Source: Lyophyllum atratum (Eukaryota; Basidiomycota; Agaricomycetes; Agaricales; Lyophyllaceae). From it: 64,000 bases of DNA. The DNA lies in assembly GCA_014905825.1 (NCBI GenBank), contig JACGCN010000001.1, forward strand, positions 4,402,001 through 4,466,000. Reading direction: 5' to 3'. A program made the translations under genes and the position numbers. The notes beneath the pieces are model-generated. The model had not been told where the DNA came from, ran no database searches, and saw only the letters and a list, made by a program, of their open reading frames with translations. Within the stretch, counting starts at the first letter, position 1; each line of letters opens with the position of its first letter. Shown here one piece after another: positions 1 through 9,524 of the stretch.

Positions 1-53
1 GGCCATACACCGGGCCCATCGATATTTACCACCAGCCCTGCCCGAGTTGTTAA
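1..53 (+). CDS. 3' end of a small Cys-rich protein gene (partial, cut by window edge)
   Basis: Reading from base 3, the window opens inside a coding exon that ends in the peptide IYHQPCPSC followed by a TAA stop. The same type of ending, TYHQLCPNC plus TAA, closes the Cys-rich gene near 8651-9113, and the sequence after both stops is also related. I therefore read this as the last exon of a paralogous small Cys-rich protein. Small Cys-rich proteins of this kind, starting MCR-T, are common in agaricomycetes and have no assigned function. Everything upstream lies outside the window. Confidence 0.5.
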   Translation, partial: PYTGPIDIYHQPCPSC

Positions 54-430
54 TTCAAACTTCAGGTGATTACTGTTGGAAATAGATTCGGCGCCACCGA
101 TGCCCTTTGTATGATCTCGCGTTATGTCACTTACACAAATACTCTTCGACATAGACTTACATATGTCTACCGCTACATTACATACAGACACCCTTAGTCA
201 CTTATACAGAGACTAACGGTGAATCGCTACACGTTACATTTATTGCCTATTTACTTCATTGATCATACAGGATCATACCGTAGATTACTCTGTCTTATCT
301 TAGGTGTGATTCTGATCAATATAGTCACTTCCGTGAAATTCAAATTTGAATTCAAATTTGACCAATCGATCGTGACCTAATCGACGTCTTTTACTTCCAC
401 CTTCTGAATCTCATGAGCCCACGATTTATC
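20..430 (+). repeat. Copy 1 of a diverged duplicated segment (second copy ~9085-9440)
   Basis: This stretch and the one at about 9085-9440 share blocks in the same order. These are a coding end (ACCA-CAGC-CTGCCCGA), TTCAGGTGAT-AC, a TTCAAATTTGAA-like block followed by GACC-ATCGATC, and then TCGACGT-TTT-CTTCC-CCTTCT. The similarity is clear but gapped. It shows that the 3' part of the Cys-rich gene was duplicated together with its downstream flank. Confidence 0.55.
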
Positions 431-441
431 AACAACCACGC

Positions 442-703
442 CGCTTTAGTTTTGTTGGATATAAGAGTGGGAAGGAGGCGTCGGCTGCGAAGGGGTATTT
501 TGACTGGACATTTGTTGATTCAACGAGAATTAGCGTGAACGTCATTGAGGTTCGTCTGCTTTCTTATCAGATCTTGCTCCATGTCTAATTGACCATGCAT
601 TTAGGGTGCGAAGGATGCGCCTCAGCCACGCCGGACTAAGCTGCGTAGTGTCCACGTTTTTGATACGAGGCTGCAGGCTGTGAGGGCTGCCTTGTCGAAT
701 TAG
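442..703 (+). pseudogene. MRD1/RBM19-like RRM fragment (gene relic)
   Basis: Two exons join across a canonical intron (550-604). They encode RFSFVGYKSGKEASAAKGYF, then the motif FVDSTRI, then EGAKDAPQPRR, and end at a TAG at 701-703. This matches the end of the first RNA-recognition motif of MRD1, a multi-RRM protein of pre-rRNA processing: the RNP1-like RFSFVGY, the TFVDSTRI strand and the acidic/proline tail. Only about 70 residues are present. The other RRMs, the start codon and a plausible upstream exon are missing, so this is a fragment rather than a gene. It sits directly after the duplicated segment. That the intron is retained suggests a DNA-level copy rather than retroposition (inference). 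Confidence 0.55.
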
Positions 704-1540
704 AGATGGTCGCGGACGACAGAATCAATGATTTCGTGAGCCAGTGTTTGTTGCGATATCGTGTGCTTTGGTACTGTACACTCGGGTGGAGTTCGTGAGC
801 GCCTATGATGGACGTCAAGCTCGAGCGTTGAGGATGGGATTCAAATTTACTTAAACCCTGACGCGTCTTGGTCGTGTTCGAGTACAGCGGCATGCAGTCC
901 CGACATAATCAGATCCATGAGCAACTTGTCATATCAAGGAACCCGACGAAATAATGAGTCGTGGTCAAAGCGGTTCGTAGAAGGCGCTGTAACAAAGTTG
1001 TGCAGACATCGCTGTTTGAACTGCGCTATCAGCTTATGAGCACTAGTCCACAAGGCCGGCATGGCAGCGGCGAAGGTCGATGAACAGCTTGGATTCTAGT
1101 ATTTCTGTACTCGAGTACTCAATCGCGTGCCTTACTCTCTGGTCTCTCACAGCTGCACGAGGGTTCGATCCTCGAGTAAGGTATCGCCACTGCCAATCCC
1201 ACCCACATCGCGGCCATGGCTTTTCGTGGTGGTGGCTACTTCATCTTCGCTTATCAGTATTCCGGCGAGCTCACCTGAATTATTTCTTATGTCGGGACGC
1301 TGCTTTTTGGTCAGGCGGTAGGGATATATTTTACATACATAATGAATTGCTAAGTGGCAGGTTTGACCGCCCGACGGCATGGAACAATGATACAACAAAG
1401 GATCGAAGGACACATGGCGTATGACATTCTTCATACGGGAAGACGGGCGGATATAAGGATGCCATCCAGGAAGCTTCAGTCGTTACACCCTACTCTGTCC
1501 TGGCCCTTTTTGCGCAGTGCTGACCACGTAAGATATCACA
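704..1540. other. No supported gene; tRNA-like T-arm only
   Basis: Only short shadow frames are present. A GGTTCGATCC box near 1166-1175 resembles a TΨC arm. No D-arm or anticodon arm fits around it. Confidence 0.4.
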
Positions 1541-3482
1541 TATCGTCAAAGCTAAGAACTGTGAATTCGACCGATCCCAAGTCGAGTACCTCGGCTTCAT
1601 CGTTTCCTCCTTGGGCGTTCAAATGAACTCTGAGAGACTCAAAACCATCGTCAACTGGTCTGTTCCCAAATCCGTCAAGAACATTCAGCGATTCCTTGGA
1701 TTCATCAATTGGTTTAAGCAACTGGACAAGCCTATCCCAATCACCCTGTTGGTTCCGATTCTGATACATGACAGGCCCATAGTCAATCGAAGTCAAGCAG
1801 GGAAACATAAGCCGCAGGCATTGAAACACCCCCTCGGGATCCGTGATTAGGGAAAACGGCATTCCCAGCCGTGTAATCTGCCGATTGCCAATCCCAGGAA
1901 ACAAGACATCCTGATCCCAGCCGAATGGTTTGGCGTCGAGGGTGGATAGCGAGAGGTAGGAGAGCTGTGGACAATGCCTAATTAAGGGGACCAGGCCTGC
2001 TAGAGTCGCTACCGGGGGCTTATTTTCCATTGCATAGAGGATGAGGCGGTTGAGATAAGGCCAAGCCATGGCCGCGTCAGCAAGCCAATCATCGTCGAAT
2101 GGTAGATTAGTCTCCCATTCAAGGTAAAATATGCGCAGCGCTTTGAGCAGGAACAGAGGCTTGAAATTGTTGCAAGAATCAGGTGCGGGCATGAATGGCA
2201 GGGACAGGCGGAGGGCGAGTGATGTCAATGATGAGATGCAGTTGTGATTTACGAAGGATTCTATGAGCCTTGGGACGGAGGTTGGTGGCTGGAATTCGAG
2301 CTGCCCAAACTCTATACACAGCTCCACCAGAGGCAATTGCAATGATTGCACTATATCTGCAGCCTGGTCCGGAGTCGATGTTCTAAGGTGAAGGTAGCGA
2401 AGCTCCGAAAAACGTCCGCTATCGCTCGTGTCGAACAGCTCCCGTATTTGGAGACGGGTCATGGAGGAGTCGATGAATATGTTCCTGCAACTATGAAACC
2501 CAGTTAAATTTCCAAGGTGATGGATGAGGTTGGGTGTCGCCGTCCATTCTCTAGGAATCATGAGAGTCTGAAGATTGTTGAGGTCACATATGAATGGTAT
2601 GAGCATGATACTGTGACTGGGCATGAACAGAATTGGTTCCATCTGGTTAAGGAGTTTGACTTCCAGGAGATGGATAGCTGTGCAGGTGGACGAAATGGAC
2701 GAAAGGAAACTGGAAAAATCGTCCGGTAGCCTATGGGGTATGTCTAACACAAGTGCCTTGAGTGGGGAAAAACTCGAAAAGAGAACGGCGGGCATGAATG
2801 GTAGACATCTTAGTGTTGAGGGGTCAGTGAGGTTGAGATGGAATGCATAAAGGTTGGGGAGCAAGGAATCGAAGGGACGGTGCAAGTTGAAAGATTTGAA
2901 CACGGATGTATCGACATCCGGTGGTCGGTGCCAGTCGAGGTATGCGAACCCAGTGTCATCGACTTCCGGTGGTCGGCGTAAGAACATGTACCTATTGCCT
3001 AACGATTGGATCCTGTGCGAGTAATATTCAAATCGTGACCAGTCGGTGTCTTCCAGAGGTCTATTGAATTTCTATCGGAAGAAGATTATGTCGCTTGGAA
3101 TTGGTAGCTTAGAACTCTTAATGCTCACCAATGTCTCCACAGTTCTCGCTCCTCCATCCCGGACGCCCGCAGGAAGCTCTGGCTCCTTAGTGATCGTCCA
3201 TAGATCGTCGGGCATCACCTGGATTAGATATGCCAGGGAGGGTTGGTCACGCCATAGCTCATCGAGGGCAGCTTCTAAACGGTGAACGTGTCAACCCCCC
3301 AACACACAACTGAAAAGGAAAAAGCGAAGAAGACCTGTAAATACAGAGGAAGTTCTGGCCAAGCTCGCCAGAGTCGCAAGACACTTGTCGCGAGAAGGAT
3401 CATTGGTACTAGTAGAACATGCATCTTCGAGAAGCTCAATGATCCGAGTTTGGATTTCGAGGATCCTGAGGCAGTAATGCAT
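1536..3482 (-). CDS. F-box / leucine-rich-like protein
   Basis: Exons complement(3335-3482, 3129-3274, 1536-3071) give a 609-residue protein. Both introns have GT..AG ends, and the phases agree. The N-terminus is an F-box (IQTRIIELLEDA ... LATLASLARTSSVF ... ALDELWRDQPSL), followed by the agaricomycete pattern RPLEDTDWSRFEYYSHRI and about 400 residues of irregular leucine-rich repeats. F-box proteins recruit substrates to SCF ubiquitin ligases; the substrate here is unknown. The last ~62 codons are antisense to a gypsy reverse-transcriptase fragment, so the original C-terminus was probably replaced or truncated. A TATATAG box lies at about 3651-3658, roughly 170 bp upstream of the start. The start ATG at 3482 fits the family beginning (MH-CL-I-EI). 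The gene may be a young pseudogene. Confidence 0.8.
1543..1722 (+). mobile_element. Ty3/gypsy reverse transcriptase fragment
   Basis: About 60 codons read in one frame and contain CEFDRSQVEYLGFIVS, then GVQMNSERLKTI, then WSVPKSVKNIQRFLGFINWF. These are the conserved blocks at the end of Ty3/gypsy reverse transcriptase: the VxYLGxxVSxxG motif, the helix before W-xP-S, and the QxFLGFxN box. The preceding YVDD core, RNase H, integrase and LTRs are not visible, so this is a stub of an element. It lies antisense to, and inside, the 3' end of the F-box gene on the other strand; the gypsy similarity stops at about 1722. Confidence 0.85.
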
Positions 3483-3650
3483 TTAGGCAGATTGGAGAAC
3501 TTCGATGGGTAGGTGGCTTTGGTGGAAGTGGTGGATGGCGGACGATCACTGAGGGGTTCAAATCCAAGAGTTGGAACGTCGGAGTCCGAGGATATCGGAA
3601 CGGTGATTGGACCCACACAAGTAGTAGCTTCCAGGTGCGCAGCGCGTCAC

Positions 3651-3658
3651 TACTATAT
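3651..3658 (-). promoter_or_regulatory. Putative TATA box of the F-box gene
   Basis: On the minus strand GCTATATAGTAG lies about 170 bp upstream of the proposed start codon. Position and sequence are plausible; there is no other support. Confidence 0.3.
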
Positions 3659-3659
3659 A

Positions 3660-5500
3660 GCGACCGCCGGTGGGTAATATCACTATCATTATCACTTACT
3701 ACTAATCATTGGTCAAGAGCACCAAAAATGAAGATACGAATCTAAGTACCAATACGAGTCCAAGGCCAAGCAGAGACAGATCAAGCAACGAAACGAAGCA
3801 CGAGAAACGCCAGGCATCCAACTCGTCAGTTGTCCGCCGCCCGACGCCCATAGCCCGAAACGGAGCCACGGCCCACCACCACTCGTCAGTGGCAAGCGGA
3901 ACCCGTTTCAAACCCCGTGTCTCACACCTCACTTGCACCTCACCACGACAGTCACAACACTCCGAGACGGTGGCGGAAGGACACGTCTGACGCGCCCAGG
4001 TCGTCGATTTGGGGACTCGGCGTGGGGCTTCCCATGTCAGGGTGGGTTTCCTCGTCACCGACATCCTCAGCCACAAATTAGTATTCCAAACGATGGCAAC
4101 ATTGCACGAGTCTTTCATGCCTGTCTTTTTTCTTCTTCCTCTTTCTAATAAGAGATTAGTATACAGAATGGCAAGAATGTGCTATCCTAAAACCTATGTC
4201 AAAACAACGGTTTCACGCGTCGAGACGCGAACCCAAGTCGAGAGGGAACTGTACACCACATCTCCCTCGCAGTAGAGACTCTGTTTAGCATAGGTTAACT
4301 AGCTTTCTCGTCTGCAACGATGATAGAGCAACTCGCCTCCTTAGTGGACGAAACCACTGGCAAGAAGTGATTGAAGGAAGGAAGGGCCCAAGTTCTCGCC
4401 TCGAGAAACAATACTCACCCAGCGTGAATTCAATGCCCTCGCCGTTCCCTAGAGTTGAGCATTCAAGAAGCCCTCTCAACTGCATCCCATATTCTCCTCT
4501 ACGAGTGACCTTTTTCGCCCACATGCTTCACGACCCATCGCAAGTGTAGTTCAACAACATTGGCCGTTGATGGCGCTCGGCGAGTTCACCAGCCATTGCC
4601 TCACCTTGCGGCCGCCTGGAACATTCTGCTATCCCTTGCTGATATACCATTAACGCGACCTCATTGGGTTTCGGCTGCGCACCTTGTGAGAGATACGCCT
4701 TTAGCTTGGACGTGTTCAACGGGTGCGTTATCATCGGGTGCAACGCGACAACTACTCATCGGCAGGAGCGTTAAGATGCGCGTGGAGCATCTGGAGCACT
4801 GGAAAGAGGCGTAGAGGACTCTTTTCGGTTGGTCCGGACGTTCCAAAAGAGTAAGACAAAACATGCATGTCGACATAACCGGGTATGGTCCAGTCCCTGA
4901 CCCGAGCGGGAATAGTAGATATTCCCGTTCGGCTGCGAGCACGGATTCGAGACGCGATACGCTGCCGGATATAGGACCCCACCACCATTTATGCGGCGAT
5001 AGCAAGTTGCTGCCAGCTCTGTGACGAGTCTAGGCAAAAGAAAATTACAAGTAGCGTTGATGTACTGTTGTCCAGCCCCTAATTTGGACAGGCCTGTAAG
5101 CGTCCAAGAGGCGGCGACGCCATGCCACGACGCTAGTGGAACTTCAAGCCACTTACATAGCCGGTTCAAACGACATATTCCCGCAAGCGATGGGTCCCAA
5201 GTTGAAGTTAAGCTTACATCGAGTTCTTCTTCGTGAACAGGATAGAACAGCAAAGTCGCTGAGGCATTACAATTCCAAGGGGTTTGGACACGTCGATGAT
5301 AGGTCGATGATGGGGGAGACTCTGGTGAGGGAAGGATGATGCTTCGATGTGACGCACCTCGCCCCTGATTCGGATTTGATGTGTGACAGTTCGCGTTTAG
5401 GCTTCTCTTCCTCAACCCATCTGCTGCTGGCCTTAGCAATGTACCGAGTGCTCCTTGGCGCACCCTCTATCGCCGACCTTGACAATGATCCCAGCTCATA
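3660..5500. other. No supported gene
   Basis: Several open frames occur, the longest being 4771-5463 on the minus strand (230 codons). None shows a recognisable domain, a family-like start, or splice sites that join to anything. The stretch may contain decayed sequence. Confidence 0.4.
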
Positions 5501-5507
5501 TTAGTGG

Positions 5508-6540
5508 CAGAAGATCCCCTCAACGTCGAGGCAGATAGCCCCACCGAAGCGCACCATCAGTGCCACGCAATTGATCGTCTTCCCTGCGGCCACCCTGGAA
5601 GCAGCCAGCCGCCGCATCTCCGTTATCTACAAGAATATCATCTTCGATGATGGACCCGACGAGGAACAATTCGACGGTCAAGATGGGGAAGGCGTTGAAG
5701 CAGGTAAGAGTCATCAATTTGTAATTCAAGAGACATGGGCTCTTATACACTCTGCACGTAGACCAAACGACCAGGTTGACCTGGGCCCCACCCGAGTTGA
5801 AACCGGCGTGACACGTCCCAACCCAACCGCCCCTCTTTCCTTCTCGATATCTCCAAATCCCACGCCCACACAACATTCGAAACTCAATACGAGAATTGGG
5901 AAACGCTATCATTCAACTACATCAACGCCTCGTCCATAGCCCACTTTCCCAACTTCGAGTTCAGCCTCAACCTCATCTCGCCGTCCTCACTCTCCAAATC
6001 AAGCTCGCCAGGATCATGGAAGGTGGCAGTGCTGCTGGCGGCGCTGGAGGTGGAGGGGCCTGACGCGATCTGGATAAAGAAGGGTGCGGAGGCGGGGAAC
6101 GAAATATCTATGCTGGCGCTGATATTGGGCGATGAGGAGGCCGCTGTGTGCAAGCTCACCGCGTGGCGGGAGATCGCGGATGCGTGCGATGGTGCTGGGA
6201 ACGCTGTGGGAGTCAAACGAGGTGATATCCTTCTCATTGAAAGTACCTATTCTCCGTTTTCCACTTCATTAAGACCTGCGGTTGCTGATGGATGCATGTT
6301 ATTCTACTTCTACACTCACAGACGTCATGGCCGCATGGGACACGACGGCGTCGCCCACTCTCACCGCGTCAACGCATCACAGGTCGAAGGTGGAAATCTG
6401 CTACCTCGTACACCCGCGAGGACGGCCGACCCAGGCCAGACTTGCGGTTGGGGCAGAGCGATGCGGGTGTCAGGAAGGTGGCGGCTGTTATGATGTGGTT
6501 TGAAGATATGGCTGGGCTCGGCGCGGGTGCAAAGGCATGA
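5508..6540 (+). pseudogene. OB-fold (shieldin-2/RPA-like) protein, disrupted
   Basis: Three blocks look like one gene. Block A (5508-5703) contains RRISVIYKNIIFDDGPDEEQ and ends at a GTAAGA donor. Block B (~5795-6242) contains YENWETLSFNYINASSIAHF, DAIWIKKG, VCKLTAWREIADA and VKRGDILLIE. Block C (6322-6540) starts with the spliced NVMAAWDTT and later DGRPRPDLRLG and VAAVMMWFEDMAGL. The LTAWRE...GDILLIENV pattern is that of an OB-fold strand pair in ssDNA-binding proteins; I suspect the family annotated in fungi as shieldin-subunit-2 OB-fold-like. No acceptor joins A to B in frame, and block C changes frame near 6405 (HHRSKVEICY in one frame, YTREDGR in another). The gene therefore looks broken, unless the assembly is wrong. 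No convincing N-terminus is present. Confidence 0.5.
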
Positions 6541-8470
6541 TGCTGGACGACCTGGGCTTTCTGACCCTTTGCTTAACAGCCCTCTTCGCGTGATCATACG
6601 TAGGCCCCTTTTCCGACTCGAACAACTCTAGTATTGCTTTCGCTGAGCGATTCTGGCCCGCCTCTGCATCATGTGCCGCTTCTGATTTCGCCATTTCTTC
6701 GAGGTCATTGCTACCACGCCTTCGTTCTGCTTCAGACTAGGTGATTCGCAGACCTGCAATAGAATTTATATAGATGCTCAAAGAGAATCTGAGCATTGCT
6801 TCAAGTCAAGCTCGTCCATATCTAGAGCACGGCTGCTTAGCAGAGTTATACTCGCACGCGCACGAGCTGTATCATTCTATACCATGATCAAGCACTGCCC
6901 TACAAGAGGCTTGTGGTCTGTGGAACAGGCCGCCGAAGTTCTGGAGACTATTACTGTTGTTTCCTGCTGCCCGACACTCAATCGATGCCCCTGGCGCACT
7001 TTCGAAGCACCGCAAAACCGTGCATCGAAGTACATGTCGTGTGCAACCCCTTATTGTAAAAAGCGCTGACGATCAATTCTATCGCGCCACGCAAGCCGCA
7101 GTCGCAGGTAATATGCCCGAGGCGGCGGTCTGACTCCACTTTAGGTGGTTCCATTCCAGTGAAGATCGACGTGGTACAGCCGCAAATTAAGTCCTTCGAT
7201 TCCCGATCCATGTACGCTGCATGGACCCAGGGTCACGAAATCCCGTACACCCGTGACTGATGAAGGTAGTCCTTGAGTCTCAGTTACGGGATCCTGTCAA
7301 AACGTTCAACGGTCAACGATGGGGACAGCTGACAGGGCACGTTTCCTGTAATCCGAGCCTAATTCGAGCGTAATTCGAGCACCTACGGACATGCACCGCA
7401 CCGTGCCCTGTTCGAATGCTGCGCAGTAAAACATGCATAACAACGCGCGATTGGCGTGTTGTCGGCAAGGCAGGCGGTATCCGGAATGTCAGACCGAGCC
7501 GCCACACTGACCAGCAGGCTGATGTAAGAGTATATTTAGAATCTCACATCAAAACCCTTGTGTGGCGTCATTTTTGGTCCTTCGACCAGCGTTGACTCCG
7601 ATTTTTTCCAAGTAAACCACAGTCTCTCCGATTTGGAAATCACGTCTTCTCGAGGAAGCGAGATTTCTCCATGGAACAGAGACTCACCGCCTTCGAAGTG
7701 TGCTTCACCAATCCGAAGTGTGCTGCATCAACACGAGCTACCTGTACGTCGAGAAGACTAAGCGTGTCATGAATAAGGCTGTGCGTATCCAGCAGGAACA
7801 AGAAGCTGTATGCTGCATCGTGGCCGACCCAAGACATATGCCTCACGTTCCAGAAGTTTATTATCGTCGCTTACAATTGGGAGCAAATACAAGAGAATTC
7901 TGATCGAGAAGGGATACTACTTGTTAGCGATAACTGATCATCGATACGAAGTGTCGCAGCCATAATTGATCGTGATTCCCCTCGAGCGCGTGGAAGAACT
8001 TGTATATCCAGAGAAGCGAAAGCAGTTCAAGCTGTGGCGCGCCCTGATCATCTACATTTCACATAGGTAAAGAAAATAACCAAGGCCTTGACTTGAACTG
8101 AGTCACGGTTTTAGAAGACATACAGAATCTTCCGACGTAGAACAGCCCCGAACCATAAACAAATCCCGTCGTCAGGTATTTTTATCTTCTTCTGTATGTC
8201 CAATCAGATTTCGCCGTCAAAATAAGACATGCAGGCAACGTAAACTCTCCATTTTCCGCGATCTACACGGTTACGAGCTCCGGATAGGTGTATGATGGGC
8301 TGTGTTTCGTCGGGCTTCTGCAACTGGACAGGCCACTCTTCACACCGCGCGGGCGCCCTAATTTAGATCGGGCCGCCCCTCGGATTGCTTCCATACCCAT
8401 CTCTCTCCTTGAATCGGGTGTGGCTCAATCTCGGACCACACGCAGGGATGTTCTGGGACCACAAAAGACG
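6541..8470. other. No supported gene
   Basis: Only short overlapping frames without domains or coherent splice sites. Confidence 0.4.
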
Positions 8471-8480
8471 CCCAGGAGGT

Positions 8481-8489
8481 GTATATAAA
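8481..8489 (+). promoter_or_regulatory. TATA box of the Cys-rich gene
   Basis: GTATATAAAC is followed by a pyrimidine-rich stretch and then a short upstream frame at 8550-8588 (ATG, 12 codons, TGA). The ATG of the Cys-rich frame is at 8651. The spacing suits a fungal core promoter with a leader carrying a small upstream ORF. Confidence 0.45.
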
Positions 8490-8650
8490 CCTCAGAGGCC
8501 ACCGCTGTTCGATATCACCCATCTCTTATCCTGAAGTTCGTTCCACACAATGATCGGCCCATCCTCAACTCGATCACTCGCTAGTTGAGCGTTTTCTAGC
8601 CTTCACTACCCTTCTTAAGGTTCTGATATCCTTGTAGGCCTCCTCACGCA

Positions 8651-9114
8651 ATGTGTCGCACTGTACAGACACGAGTCTACTACACCACTTGTGGCCACTC
8701 TCGCGGCTGAACCGGCAACGGCTCACCGTACTACCAAGGTAAGGACACAAGCATTTGATCCTTTCGAGGTAGTCAAACCCCTTATTGTATTGTCCAGCGC
8801 GAGTGCTCCGACTACCGATGCCCATACAGCCCAGTGCATCGCCGGCATTATCAGAACCGCACTCATGGTGTTAGGTATGATATCCTTACTTTCTTTTAAC
8901 CCTTTTGCTTGAACGGCCAATGCAGAACCAGCGCTCAGCATCGCCACGCTTATCCAAACTGCTCTCCACAGAACTGCACCCATCGTGGGAGGTATGATGT
9001 TTTTACTTTTTTCAAAGCCTCCAAGCCGTTGAATTTTGTTTTTGTAGCTACTCCGGGCGAAACACGTACGACGGTCGTGTCCCTACTTACCATCAGCTCT
9101 GCCCGAACTGTTAA
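8651..9114 (+). pseudogene. Small Cys-rich protein gene, interrupted by a stop
   Basis: Reading starts MCRTVQTRVYYTTCGHS, typical of small agaricomycete Cys-rich proteins. It meets an in-frame TGA at 8708-8710. The same frame continues, joins across a short GTAAGG..GAG intron, and gives TPYCIVQRECSDYRCPYS. Two more canonical introns (GTATGATATC..GCAG and GTATGATGTT..GTAG) follow; the exons give AYPNCSPQNCTHR and finally TYHQLCPNC with TAA at 9112-9114. The spaced cysteines suggest disulfides or a metal site, and no signal peptide is evident. Apart from the TGA all junctions agree. It is either a recent pseudogene, a sequence error, or has an unrecognised first intron. A paralogous last exon lies at the left window edge. 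Confidence 0.45.
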
Positions 9115-9440
9115 CTCAGCTTCAGGTGATCACGGCGATGGAGTGTTAGAGTGTGTAGACCGCGGGCACGCGGATTGATAAACGCGTGATTATTTCCGTA
9201 CTCTACATACAGCTTATATAGTATTCTATAAGTAAATTCTCGTTTCAAGCATCATGTACCTGTATTTTTAGTGTAAGTGTGGCGTCACTGTTAGTCAGGA
9301 TTGCTTTAGACAAACTTCCTGTTATCTTCTGTTATAATATGGTTCCGTGGAATTTGAATTTGAATCTGACCGATCGATCACCTGATCGACGTTTTTTGCT
9401 TCCGCCTTCTTGCCCAATGCCCACCAAGTTCTTGCCGCTT
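9085..9440 (+). repeat. Copy 2 of the diverged duplicated segment
   Basis: Counterpart of positions 20-430. It covers the last exon of the Cys-rich gene and its downstream flank up to about 85 bp before the bystin start, so part of the bystin 5' region is duplicated sequence. Confidence 0.55.
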
Positions 9441-9524
9441 TCTCACAAGCCCACGTTTTGGACTTTTGTAAACAAGCTTGAACGAACTTCACCCTCGGTC
9501 ACCAGTGCCAATACATAGCTCAGC

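Noticed and set aside
1131..1184. tRNA-like element: CCTTACT...AGTAAGG ends with a GTTCGATCC arm
   Set aside because: Only 21 nt lie between the acceptor strand and the T-arm, leaving no room for D and anticodon arms, and the T-stem does not pair properly when the loop is set in the standard register.
3702..4118. 138-codon minus-strand frame with hydrophobic C-terminus
   Set aside because: Low-complexity Leu/Val/Ser run and an opposite-strand open frame; no homology recognised.
4771..5463. 230-codon minus-strand open frame
   Set aside because: No domain, no family-like composition, and other frames are open nearby; likely chance.
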